Positions 1 to 6,340 of a stretch of 15,687 nucleotides of DNA are shown one piece after another. The stretch spans positions 1 through 15,687 of the forward strand of contig CAZEML010000093.1 of NCBI GenBank assembly GCA_964513285.1, in the 5' to 3' direction. Position numbers and translations under genes: made by a program. How positions within the stretch are numbered: position 1 is the stretch's first letter; each line of letters starts with the position of its first letter. The notes under the pieces were generated by a model. It was not told the DNA's origin and ran no database searches. It saw nothing but the letters and a program-made list of their open reading frames with translations. The DNA is from UBA11606 sp964513285. Its GTDB lineage: Bacteria > Actinomycetota > Acidimicrobiia > Acidimicrobiales > Aldehydirespiratoraceae.

Positions 1-296
1 GGTTCGGTCCGTACGTCACCGACGGTGAGTACAACGCGTCGCTCCGGAAGGGCGACACGGTCGAGGAGCTCACGGTCGAACGGGCCACCGAGCTGCTCGC
101 CGACCGCCGGGCCAAGGGCCCCGCCAAGAAGGCCAAGAAGGCCAAGAAGGCGAAGAAGGCGAAGAAGGCCAAGAAGGCGTCGAAGAAGAAGGCCGCCAAG
201 AAGAAGGCCACGAAGAAGAAGGCCGCCAAGAAGGCGACGAAGAAGGCAGCCGCTGCGGCGGAGACCGCCGACGCCGACCCTTCGTCTGACGACTGA
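1..296 (+). CDS. topA: DNA topoisomerase I, C-terminal fragment
   Basis: This is the 3' end of a gene cut by the window edge; the reading frame starts at base 3 and ends at TGA 294-296, leaving 97 residues. It opens with FGPYVTDG followed by YNASLRKGD, the signature of the C-terminal repeat module of bacterial type IA topoisomerase I, which relaxes negative supercoils. After about residue 40 the protein becomes a basic tail with six successive lysine-lysine-alanine units and further KKK/AA clusters, ending in an acidic stretch (ETADADPSSDD). Lysine-rich C-terminal tails are typical of actinobacterial TopA and help DNA binding. The next genes (MFS, tmk, holB) are its usual actinobacterial neighbours. 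The catalytic domain lies outside the window. Confidence 0.93.
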   Translation, partial: FGPYVTDGEYNASLRKGDTVEELTVERATELLADRRAKGPAKKAKKAKKAKKAKKAKKASKKKAAKKKATKKKAAKKATKKAAAAAETADADPSSDD

Positions 297-307
297 TCGA
301 CGCCCGC

Positions 308-325
308 GGAGCGTGGCGACGCTCC
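308..325 (+). terminator. Hairpin after topA, candidate terminator
   Basis: A perfect 7-bp stem (GGAGCGT / ACGCTCC) with a GGCG loop lies 11 bases after the topA stop. No real U-tract follows, as is common for GC-rich actinobacterial terminators. It lies before every plausible start of the next gene, and makes the TTG at 329, just 3 bases after the stem, an unlikely start. Confidence 0.45.
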
Positions 326-376
326 CGGTTGTCTACGGTGGACCACGTGACATCCTCCTCCCGGAGTTCGGACCGC

Positions 377-1873
377 ATGCAGGATGCGGCGAACGCGACG
401 CGGCCGAGTGGTCGGATCGACGCGATCTTCGGCTCGTGGGAGTTCTTCAAGCTCTGGATCGCCCAGGTCATCTCCGCGACCGGTGACTGGCTCGGGCTGA
501 TCGCGATCATCTCGCTCGCGAGCCGGATCAACGACGGCTCGGAGGGCACCGCGATCGCCCTGGTGCTCGGGGCTCGGATCGCTCCGGGGTTCTTCCTGGC
601 CACCGCAGCAGGCGTGATCGTCGACCGACTCGACCGCAAGCGGGTGATGCTGTTCTGCGACGTCGGCCGGGCGCTCGTGATGTTCGCCCTGCCGTTCGTC
701 GACTCGCTCTTCGGGCTGATCGTCGCCTCGTTCATCCTCGAGATCCTCACGATGCTGTGGTCGCCGGCGAAGGAAGCGGTCGTCCCGAACCTGGTGCCCA
801 AGGACAAGCTCACCACCGCCAACTCGCTCAACGTCGCGGCGGCGTACGGCATGTTCCCGGTCGCGGCGGGCATCGCTGCGCTGCTGGCGAAGCTGTCGAG
901 CGGTTTCGCGCAGGAGGGTTGGGTCGACACCTGGCACTTCAACGAGGAAGGGCTGGCGTTCTACGTCAACGGCATCTCGTTCCTCGCCACCGCCGCCATC
1001 ATCTGGAACATCCACTGGGTGCGTCGCACCCGGGAGGATCGCCAGTCCGGCGAACGCGGCAACTGGGATGTCGGCGGCGCATTGCGCGAGCTGCGAGAGG
1101 GCTGGGAGTTCATCGCCGTCAACCCGATCGTCCGGGCGGTCAACATCGGGCTCGCGACGGGCGTGATCGGCGGCGGCATGCTCGTGCCGTTGGGCGCGAT
1201 CTTCGTCGACGAGGTGATCTCCGGCGACGGCGCCGACTTCAACCTGGTCTTGTTCGCGCTCGGTACCGGCATGGCGATCGGTGTGGTGTCGGCCTCGGTC
1301 TTCCAGAGTCGGATCAACCGGGCTCGTGTCTTCCCGTTCGCCTTGTTGCTCGCCGGTGGCGCCCTTCTCGTCGCCGCCTCCGGCTCGATGTTGTCGCTCG
1401 TCGTGCCGGCGATCGCCGTCGTCGGGTTCGCGGCGGGTCCGATCTATGTGCTCGGGTTCACCCTCCTGCACGAGAACGTCGACGATGAGCTCCGCGGGCG
1501 GATCTTCGCTTCGCTCCTCGTCCTCGTTCGCTTCTGCGTCCTGCTCGCCCTCGCGATCGCGCCGGCGCTGTCGGAGCTCCTCGACGGTTTGAGTGACTCG
1601 CTCTGGAACCGCAACTGGGATCTCGGCGGGCTCGGCATCTTCGTGCCGGGTGTGCGGCTGACGATGTGGCTGTCCGCGATCATCATCATGGTGGCGGGCG
1701 TGTTGGCGATGGTGAGCCTTCGAGTCGGATCCGGGGCGTTCGTCAGCAGCAGTGCGTTCCCGGCGACCGACGGCGCCGCTGGCGACGCGTCGGGCGGTGA
1801 CGATCTCGACCTGACCGAGTCGGCCGGTGGCGCTGCCGAAGCGGCCGACGACGAGGAGCGGTCGACATCGTGA
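377..1873 (+). CDS. MFS transporter, tmk-linked
   Basis: A predicted integral membrane protein of 498 residues from ATG 377. The start is chosen because GGAG at 363-366 lies 10 bases upstream; in-frame TTG 329, GTG 338 and GTG 347 are alternatives. The N-terminus (FKLWIAQVISATGDWL) and the loop GVIVDRLDRKRVM match the major facilitator superfamily, the latter being the motif-A type loop between helices 2 and 3. Many hydrophobic helices follow, up to about residue 450, and the protein ends in a hydrophilic acidic tail rich in Gly, Ala, Asp and Glu. The substrate cannot be told. Its stop overlaps the GTG start of thymidylate kinase (GTGA), so the two are translationally coupled. In Streptomyces-type actinobacteria a membrane MFS domain is fused to thymidylate kinase in one protein; here the two parts are separate genes. 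Confidence 0.85.
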   Translation: MQDAANATRPSGRIDAIFGSWEFFKLWIAQVISATGDWLGLIAIISLASRINDGSEGTAIALVLGARIAPGFFLATAAGVIVDRLDRKRVMLFCDVGRALVMFALPFVDSLFGLIVASFILEILTMLWSPAKEAVVPNLVPKDKLTTANSLNVAAAYGMFPVAAGIAALLAKLSSGFAQEGWVDTWHFNEEGLAFYVNGISFLATAAIIWNIHWVRRTREDRQSGERGNWDVGGALRELREGWEFIAVNPIVRAVNIGLATGVIGGGMLVPLGAIFVDEVISGDGADFNLVLFALGTGMAIGVVSASVFQSRINRARVFPFALLLAGGALLVAASGSMLSLVVPAIAVVGFAAGPIYVLGFTLLHENVDDELRGRIFASLLVLVRFCVLLALAIAPALSELLDGLSDSLWNRNWDLGGLGIFVPGVRLTMWLSAIIIMVAGVLAMVSLRVGSGAFVSSSAFPATDGAAGDASGGDDLDLTESAGGAAEAADDEERSTS

Positions 1874-2478
1874 CCGGCCGGTTGATCGTGTTCGAGGGCG
1901 CCGACGCGTCGGGGAAGTCGACCCAGGCTCGGCGGCTCGCGATGCGGCTCGGCGCCGAGTTGACCTTCCAGTTCGGGGCGACCGCGATCGGCGGCGCCAT
2001 TCGTTCGATCCTGCTCGACCCGGCCCACACCGATCTCGACGACCGGGCGGAGGCGTTGCTCGTGATCGCCGACAAGGCGCAGCACGTCGCCGAGATCGTC
2101 GGCCCGGCCCTCGAACGCGGCGAGACGGTCGTGTCCGATCGCTACACCGCGTCGACGAGCGCCTACCAGGGGTATGGGCGCGGGCTCGACCTCGACGAGT
2201 TGTCGTCGATGATGCGGTTCGCGACGCATGGCATCGAACCCGATCTCACCGTGCTGCTCGATGTGCCGTGGTCGGTGGCGCGGGCTCGGCTCGGCGAGCA
2301 GATGGATCGCATCGAGGGGGCGGGTGCGGAGTTCCACGGCCGGGTGCGCGACGGCTATCTGGAGATGGCCGCCGCTGACCCCGAGCGATGGCTCGTGGTC
2401 GACGCCGATGGGTCGGTCGATGAGGTCGCGGCCCGAGTCGACGACGCCGTCGACGCGTGGTTGGCTGCTCGTCGATGA
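1870..2478 (+). CDS. tmk: Thymidylate kinase (dTMP kinase)
   Basis: A 202-residue cytoplasmic kinase that phosphorylates dTMP to dTDP with ATP. It has the P-loop EGADASGKST at residues 9-18, the DRYTASTSAYQGYGRGLD segment at 90-107 (the DR(Y/F) and SAYQG substrate-binding motifs), and a LID-like arginine-rich region around RARLGEQMDRIE. There is no arginine in the P-loop, so it resembles the type II (E. coli-like) enzymes. The usual TREPGGT motif after strand 2 reads TFQFGAT here, so the Arg and Glu of that motif are missing. Length is normal for the family. GTG 1870 overlaps the MFS stop, and the gene's own stop overlaps the holB start (ATGA at 2475-2478), giving a tight MFS-tmk-holB operon. 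Confidence 0.92.
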   Translation: MTGRLIVFEGADASGKSTQARRLAMRLGAELTFQFGATAIGGAIRSILLDPAHTDLDDRAEALLVIADKAQHVAEIVGPALERGETVVSDRYTASTSAYQGYGRGLDLDELSSMMRFATHGIEPDLTVLLDVPWSVARARLGEQMDRIEGAGAEFHGRVRDGYLEMAAADPERWLVVDADGSVDEVAARVDDAVDAWLAARR

Positions 2479-3536
2479 CCGTCGTGACCGATCAGCCGTG
2501 GGATTCCGTCATCGGTCAGCCCGACGCCGTGCGCCGTCTGCAGGCCGCGGTCCAGGCGCCGGTACACGCCTACCTCTTCGTCGGGCCACCCGGCGCGGGC
2601 AAGATGCAGGCCGCCAAGGTGTTCGCCGGCGAACTGCTCGCCGCGGCCGATCCCGAGAGCGCCGAGCGGCACCGCCGCCTCGCCACCGGCGAGGGCCACG
2701 CCGATGTCCATGTGTTGAACCCGGCCGGCAACAACCTGCGACGGGAAGAGGAAGCGGAGCCGTTGATCGTTCAGGCGAGCCGTTCGCCCGTCGAGGGCCG
2801 ACGCAAGGTCTTGATCGTCAACCGCTTCCACAGTGCGACGCCCGCCGCGGCGGCATCGCTGTTGAAGACGATCGAGGAACCGCCGGCCACGTCGATCTTC
2901 GTCTTGTTGGCCGAGGACGTCCCGCCCGAGCACGTCACGATCGAGAGTCGCTGCACCCGCGTCGACTTCCCGCCCGTGTCGGTCGAGGCGATCGCGGAGA
3001 CCCTCGTCGCCGAGGGTGTTCTCGGTGCTGATCAGGCCGCGGTGGTCGCCCAGGCGGCGGCTGGGAGCGTCGAGCGGGCTCGTACCTTGGCCTCCGACGA
3101 CCGCCTGGTGGCGCGGCGGGACGCCTGGTGGTCGATCCCGGATCGTCTCGATGGCACCGGTGCCGCGGTCGCGGTGATGGTCGAGGAGGTCCGCGGCCTG
3201 ATCGACGACGCGAGCAAGGCGAAGGTGAAGCAGCACGAGGCGGAGCTCGATGCCCTCGACGCCCGCGAGGAACAGCTCGGTACTCGAGGCTCGGGCCGCA
3301 AGGATCTCGAGGCCCGGCATCGGCGTGAGCTCCGGCAGTTCCGCACTGAGGAGCTCCGGTTCGGGTTGTCGACGCTGGCGACCCGCTACCGGGAGGCGAT
3401 CGTCGCCGACCCCGAGCGGGCCCGCCTGCTCGACGCGGTCGATGCGCTGCGCCAGACCCAGGACGCGCTGGTGCGCAACCCCAACGAGGCGTTGGCGCTC
3501 CAGGCGTTGTTGCTCAGACTGCCCGCGCTGGCCTAG
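2475..3536 (+). CDS. holB: DNA polymerase III delta' subunit
   Basis: A 353-residue AAA+ clamp-loader subunit. ATG 2475 is preferred over GTG 2457 because it forms an ATGA overlap with the tmk stop and gives an N-terminus reading PWDSVIGQPDAVRRL, typical of the RuvB/DnaX/HolB group. The P-loop region is GPPGAGKM (about 37-44), with Met where ATP-binding members have Thr or Ser; delta' often has a degenerate P-loop. The sensor/arginine-finger motif SRC is present at about 158-160 (TIESRCTRVDF), as is LLKTIEEPP. The four-cysteine zinc module normally found between the P-loop and the HADV segment is absent: that stretch contains no cysteine. The C-terminal third is helical and charged. Its 3' end overlaps the convergent HNH gene by 23 bases. 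Confidence 0.9.
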   Translation: MTVVTDQPWDSVIGQPDAVRRLQAAVQAPVHAYLFVGPPGAGKMQAAKVFAGELLAAADPESAERHRRLATGEGHADVHVLNPAGNNLRREEEAEPLIVQASRSPVEGRRKVLIVNRFHSATPAAAASLLKTIEEPPATSIFVLLAEDVPPEHVTIESRCTRVDFPPVSVEAIAETLVAEGVLGADQAAVVAQAAAGSVERARTLASDDRLVARRDAWWSIPDRLDGTGAAVAVMVEEVRGLIDDASKAKVKQHEAELDALDAREEQLGTRGSGRKDLEARHRRELRQFRTEELRFGLSTLATRYREAIVADPERARLLDAVDALRQTQDALVRNPNEALALQALLLRLPALA

Positions 3537-4755
3537 CGGTTCGGCGGGATCGGTTCGCCGGTCGGCGGCGTGACTGACGCGTTGGCGGTGGCGCGGGACC
3601 CTCCCGCGGTCCGAGCACCCACGTGTCGTTTCGTCTTCGCAGGGCGAGGTGGTGGTCGTGCAGCTGATGGTGATGCCGGGTGCAGAGCAGGGCCAGGTTG
3701 TCGATGTCGGTCGATCCGTGGTGCTCCCAGAACACGAGGCGATGGGCCTCGCACCGTGATGGGTGCGCGCCGCAGACCACACAGCCACCGTCGCGGGAGA
3801 CGAGCGCCTTCCACTGGTCGTCCGAAGCGGTCCGAGACGATCGACCGAGCCACAGCGGCGCGCCGTCGTCGTCGACGATCAACGGCTGCAGCCGGCCGTC
3901 GCACCGCAAGCGCTGGATCGCGGAGGAGGGGAGGGGTCCCGACCCGATCAGTTCACCGGTCGCCTCCGAAGGATCGAGGTAGGCGGACAGCGGGATGGAG
4001 ACGACGCCCTCGTACTTCGGGTGTGGTCGACGTCGCGTCGACGCAGTCGCCTCGGCGTGCCCGGCCCCGCGGCGGATGAGGTTCGCCAGCGCGTCGAACC
4101 GGCGCTGATCGTCGGTGCGCGGCCGCTCCGGGTTCTGGCGCCCGCCGTCCTCGCGGAAGAGTCGGTCCGACTCCTCGTCGATCAGTCCGCGCAGCGCCGC
4201 ACCTTCGGAGGTCTCGCCCGTCGCGTACATCGACCACGAGCCGTCGTCCTTCGACCGTCCGAACACCACCTTGCGGTTGCGGGCTTGGCGTCGAGCCCGG
4301 GCGTCGATCTTCTCCCGTGACTCGTTGCGGCCGGCCCAGTCGTCGGCTCGCGCGCCGAACAGGTCGGCGGGCGCATCGCTGAGCTTTGCGAGCTCACGGT
4401 CGGCTTTGTCCGGGTCGCCGGATCGTTCGGCTGCCTGGGCGGCAGCGTCGGCGTGCTCCTCGGTGATCTCACCCCGTTCGAGCTTCTTCCGAAGCCGGGG
4501 CATCTCGTCCAGGGCGGAGGCGGTCTTCGCGGCTTGCTTGGCTCTGCGGTCCGATGCCTTCCCTCGGGACCGCGACACGGCCGAGGACGGCAAGCCGCCA
4601 TCGCGAAGCGAATCGAGGGCGGCCATCGCCGCCAATCGACGAGCGGCCGCGGCGTTCTCGACGGTGTGGAGTTCTTCGATCGCGTCTTCGAGCAGGCGCC
4701 GGGTCATCCCGTTGACCTCCACCGCTCGAATCGTCTCGATCACGCCCGCCAGCAT
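3514..4755 (-). CDS. DUF222/HNH endonuclease-like protein (13E12 type)
   Basis: A 413-residue protein starting at ATG 4755, read against its neighbours. The N-terminal 300 residues are helical and charged and resemble the DUF222 region of actinobacterial 13E12-repeat proteins (ITEEHADAAAQA, ARADDWA, YATGETSEGAALRGLID). Residues 323-367 form an HNH domain with a C325xxC328 pair, the segment CEAHRLVFW, Asn353 in IDNLALLC, and C358/H361-H366. In most relatives the CEAHH segment carries two histidines; here the second, the expected general base, is Arg339 (codon CGC). The tail is Arg/Pro-rich and probably disordered. The family is often multicopy and resembles selfish or mobile elements, but no element ends are visible here. 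Whether this copy cuts DNA is doubtful. Confidence 0.85.
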   Translation of the reverse strand: MLAGVIETIRAVEVNGMTRRLLEDAIEELHTVENAAAARRLAAMAALDSLRDGGLPSSAVSRSRGKASDRRAKQAAKTASALDEMPRLRKKLERGEITEEHADAAAQAAERSGDPDKADRELAKLSDAPADLFGARADDWAGRNESREKIDARARRQARNRKVVFGRSKDDGSWSMYATGETSEGAALRGLIDEESDRLFREDGGRQNPERPRTDDQRRFDALANLIRRGAGHAEATASTRRRPHPKYEGVVSIPLSAYLDPSEATGELIGSGPLPSSAIQRLRCDGRLQPLIVDDDGAPLWLGRSSRTASDDQWKALVSRDGGCVVCGAHPSRCEAHRLVFWEHHGSTDIDNLALLCTRHHHQLHDHHLALRRRNDTWVLGPREGPAPPPTRQSRRRPANRSRRTARPARAV

Positions 4756-4770
4756 GGCGAAACTCTCGCG

Positions 4771-4776
4771 AACATA
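4771..4776 (-). promoter_or_regulatory. Possible -10 box of the HNH gene
   Basis: Read on the minus strand this is TATGTT, 15 bases before ATG 4755, with a weak GAGAG ribosome-binding site between. I see no convincing -35 box. Confidence 0.25.
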
Positions 4777-4856
4777 GGTTCGTGCTGCAATGCGAAGTCG
4801 AGGTTTCCGGCTGGCGATCGCCGTCAGCTCGGGGAGGATCAGGCCCCCGCATTTGG

Positions 4857-4862
4857 TACCGT
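4857..4862 (+). promoter_or_regulatory. Possible -10 box of tRNA-Thr
   Basis: TACCGT lies 10 bases before the mature tRNA 5' end, which suits a short-leader tRNA transcript. No clear -35 box is seen. Confidence 0.3.
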
Positions 4863-4872
4863 TCGGAGCCCC

Positions 4873-4945
4873 GCCCGAGTAGCTCAGTTGGTAGAGCGAC
4901 GCTCTCGTAAAGCGTAGGTCAGGAGTTCAATCCTCCTCTCGGGCT
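4873..4945 (+). tRNA. tRNA-Thr (anticodon CGT)
   Basis: A full cloverleaf can be folded. The acceptor stem is GCCCGAG with CTCGGGC, the D stem GCTC/GAGC, the anticodon stem ACGCT/AGCGT with loop CTCGTAA (anticodon CGT at 4906-4908), the variable loop AGGTC, and the T stem AGGAG/CTCCT with loop TTCAATC. The discriminator base is T4945, and no CCA is encoded. The anticodon reads threonine codon ACG, a common codon in this high-GC genome. The tRNA sits 43 bases upstream of the sigma-factor start. Confidence 0.96.
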
Positions 4946-4955
4946 CTGCTACTCG

Positions 4956-4972
4956 CTCCGGCTTCGCCGGAG
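4956..4972 (+). terminator. Hairpin between tRNA-Thr and the sigma gene
   Basis: A perfect 7-bp stem (CTCCGGC / GCCGGAG) with loop TTC lies 10 bases after the tRNA and 6 bases before the GGAGG ribosome-binding site of the sigma gene. It may end the tRNA transcript. If the genes are cotranscribed, it would instead sit in the sigma-factor leader. There is no U-tract. Confidence 0.4.
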
Positions 4973-4988
4973 AGTCTCGGAGGTCCCT

Positions 4989-5567
4989 GTGGCCGATCAA
5001 GCCACCTTCGCTGAGGATGCGATGCCGTTGATGGACGGCCTCTACTCCGCGGCGATGCGTATGACCCGCAACGCGGCCGACGCCGAAGACCTCGTGCAGG
5101 AGACCTACCTCAAGGCGTACCGCGCCTACGAGCGGTTCGAGGCGGGCACCAACCTCAAGGCGTGGATGTACCGCATCCTCACCAACAGCTACATCAACGA
5201 CTACCGCAAGAAGCAGCGGCGGCCCGACGAGTCCGACATCGACGATGTCGAGGACCTCTACCTCTACCGCCGCCTCGGTGGAGCGGAGAGCGCCGCGCTC
5301 AGCCGATCGGCCGAGGACGAGTTGATGGAACTCTTCGGCGAGGACGAGGTCAAGGTCGCCCTCGAAGATCTTCCCGAGCACTACCGGCTCCCGATCCTGC
5401 TCGCCGATGTCGAGGGGTTCGCCTACAAGGAGATCGCGGAGATTCTCGACGTGCCGATCGGCACCGTGATGTCGCGACTCCATCGTGGAAGAAAGCAGCT
5501 GCAGAAGCGGTTGTACGCGTTTGCCGAGGAGCACCGGCTCCTCCCCGACCCCGAGCCCGTGTCATGA
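4989..5567 (+). CDS. ECF RNA polymerase sigma factor, SigR/SigH type
   Basis: A 192-residue group IV sigma factor that directs RNA polymerase to stress promoters. Start GTG 4989 has a strong GGAGG at 4979-4983. Region sigma-2 covers about residues 15-75 (DAEDLVQETYLKAYRAYERF, then NLKAWMYRILTNSYINDYRKKQRRP). Region sigma-4 covers about 118-180 (ALEDLPEHYRLPILLADVEGFAYKEIAEI, then PIGTVMSRLHRGRKQL). The LADVEGF.YKEIAEI and GTVMSRLHRGR segments are hallmarks of the SigR (Streptomyces) / SigH (Mycobacterium) group, which controls thiol-oxidative stress genes. The next gene overlaps it (ATGA) and encodes a cysteine-rich anti-sigma candidate, the arrangement of sigR-rsrA. I see no SigR-type promoter directly upstream. 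Confidence 0.92.
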   Translation: MADQATFAEDAMPLMDGLYSAAMRMTRNAADAEDLVQETYLKAYRAYERFEAGTNLKAWMYRILTNSYINDYRKKQRRPDESDIDDVEDLYLYRRLGGAESAALSRSAEDELMELFGEDEVKVALEDLPEHYRLPILLADVEGFAYKEIAEILDVPIGTVMSRLHRGRKQLQKRLYAFAEEHRLLPDPEPVS

Positions 5568-5830
5568 CGAACTCTCGCGACGACCTCACGCCCGGCAACT
5601 GTGGCGACGCCGATCCGTGCGTCAAGCAGTACCTCGACAACTGCCCGCAGGACATCGAGTGCCAGACGATCATCAAGGCGATGGTCGCCAAGTGCTCGAC
5701 CTGCAACGACACCTACGCCTTCGAGATGCAGGTGCGCACCGTCGTGTCGAAGCGTTGCTCGGACGAGGTCCCGGACGCCCTGAAGGCGAAGATCTTCCAG
5801 GCGCTCCAGCAGGCCCAGCGCGACTGCTGA
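5564..5830 (+). CDS. RsrA-like cysteine-rich anti-sigma factor
   Basis: An 88-residue soluble protein whose ATG overlaps the sigma-factor stop (ATGA). It resembles zinc-associated anti-sigma (ZAS) factors such as RsrA: an N-terminal Cys, a helix, the CxxC pair C44-S-T-C47, and a C-terminal region (VVSKRC, DEVPDALKAKI) like RsrA's KKLVKRC and DVP.DLRAK. The canonical motif is HxxxCxxC; here the histidine position is Met40 (MVAKCSTC). The protein has eight cysteines (13, 19, 27, 33, 44, 47, 65, 88), more than usual, so zinc could be held by cysteines alone. By family knowledge it would bind and silence the adjacent sigma factor until its thiols are oxidised. The assignment rests on gene position plus partial motif match. 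Confidence 0.78.
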   Translation: MTNSRDDLTPGNCGDADPCVKQYLDNCPQDIECQTIIKAMVAKCSTCNDTYAFEMQVRTVVSKRCSDEVPDALKAKIFQALQQAQRDC

Positions 5831-5838
5831 TCCGGGTT

Positions 5839-5855
5839 CGTCGCCGTCGGCGATG
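5839..5855 (+). terminator. Hairpin after the anti-sigma gene
   Basis: A 7-bp stem (CGTCGCC / GGCGATG, one G-T pair) with loop GTC lies 8 bases after the anti-sigma stop. No U-tract follows. It is probably the end of the sigma/anti-sigma transcript. Confidence 0.35.
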
Positions 5856-5896
5856 GCCCACATCTGTGATGGCTATGTGACACTTCGGTGACGAGT

Positions 5897-5923
5897 GGAA
5901 CTAAACGGCGGGGTCGCTCCGTT
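5897..5923 (+). promoter_or_regulatory. Candidate ECF (SigR-class) promoter
   Basis: GGAAC at 5897-5901 and GTT at 5921-5923 are separated by 19 bases. This fits the known SigR/SigH pattern (GGAAT/GGAAC, 18-19 bases, GTT). The expected transcription start, 7-10 bases after GTT, falls at or just before ATG 5933, so the mRNA could be leaderless. The sigma gene that might use it ends about 330 bases upstream. Confidence 0.45.
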
Positions 5924-5932
5924 ATCTCCGAC

Positions 5933-6115
5933 ATGCGGGTCATCGGAGAGAAATTCACCAGCATCGAACGCAACCTTCCCGTGATGGACGACGGTCGTGT
6001 GTGCCTCGAGGTCGGGTGTGAGACGCACCTGAGCCGGTACAACGATCAGGAGTACTGCTCACTGCACGCCCCCATGGTCGTCCCCCGGATGCGAGGCAAG
6101 GTCCTCGACGACTAG
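5933..6115 (+). CDS. Small CCCH zinc-knuckle-like protein
   Basis: A 60-residue protein that I do not recognise by name. From ATG 5933 it begins MRVIGEKFTSIERNLPV. It contains a C-x4-C-x12-C-x2-H pattern (CLEVGC, LSRYN, YCSLH), which looks like one zinc-binding knuckle, and it ends in a basic then acidic tail. ATG 5933 is preferred over in-frame GTG 5888 because the latter lies upstream of the candidate promoter's -35 box. There is no Shine-Dalgarno sequence, consistent with a leaderless transcript. Its last codons form the first copy of a short tandem repeat. It sits just after the sigma/anti-sigma pair and may be under that sigma factor; that link is inference. Confidence 0.65.
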   Translation: MRVIGEKFTSIERNLPVMDDGRVCLEVGCETHLSRYNDQEYCSLHAPMVVPRMRGKVLDD

Positions 6116-6216
6116 GAGAGGGCCCACGGAGGCAAGGTCCTCGACGACGAGGAGAGGGCCAAAGTAGAGAGCCCTCGACGATGAGGAGCGGGCCACGGTA
6201 AGGAGCCCTCGGACGA
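6095..6216 (+). repeat. Degenerate tandem repeat, about 36 bp unit
   Basis: Copies start at about 6095, 6131, 6167 and 6201. Copies 1 and 2 share GGCAAGGTCCTCGACGAC followed by (T/G)AGGAGAGGGCC. Copies 3 and 4 retain GAGCCCTCG and GAGGAG/GAGG fragments. Copy 1 contains the TAG stop of the zinc-knuckle gene, and copy 2 has GAG at that place. The pattern suggests local duplication of the gene's 3' end followed by decay. Confidence 0.7.
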
Positions 6217-6225
6217 GGCGCGGTG

Positions 6226-6243
6226 CTGGGCCGTTCGGCCCAG
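6226..6243 (+). terminator. Hairpin before the CHASE-GGDEF-EAL gene
   Basis: A perfect 7-bp stem (CTGGGCC / GGCCCAG) with loop GTTC and no U-tract. It follows the tandem repeat and is a likely terminator for the small zinc-knuckle gene. Confidence 0.5.
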
Positions 6244-6340
6244 TCGTGTGGTGACCGATGGGCGGGGCCGTGGGCCTCGTCGATGCGAGGTCCCAGCCGA
6301 GCCTGTCGAGGTGCTTTCTCGTCTACGCCTTCGCGCCTTG

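Noticed and set aside
123..240. AAG-rich repeat in topA as a possible CRISPR or mobile repeat
   Set aside because: It is in frame and encodes the lysine/alanine tail typical of the protein. There are no spacers.
3514..4945. HNH gene beside a tRNA as an integrated element
   Set aside because: No integrase, no duplicated tRNA end and no flanking direct repeats are visible. The gene may be acquired, but nothing here shows it.
5859..5879. CACAT-N11-ATGTG inverted repeat resembling a CRP/GlxR operator
   Set aside because: Half-sites are only five bases, and the spacing does not match TGTGA-N6-TCACA. Chance occurrence is likely.
6248..6340. Upstream GTG start for the CHASE-GGDEF-EAL gene
   Set aside because: Codons here have many A/T third positions, there is no ribosome-binding site, and the start abuts the hairpin at 6226-6243. 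ATG 6341 fits better.
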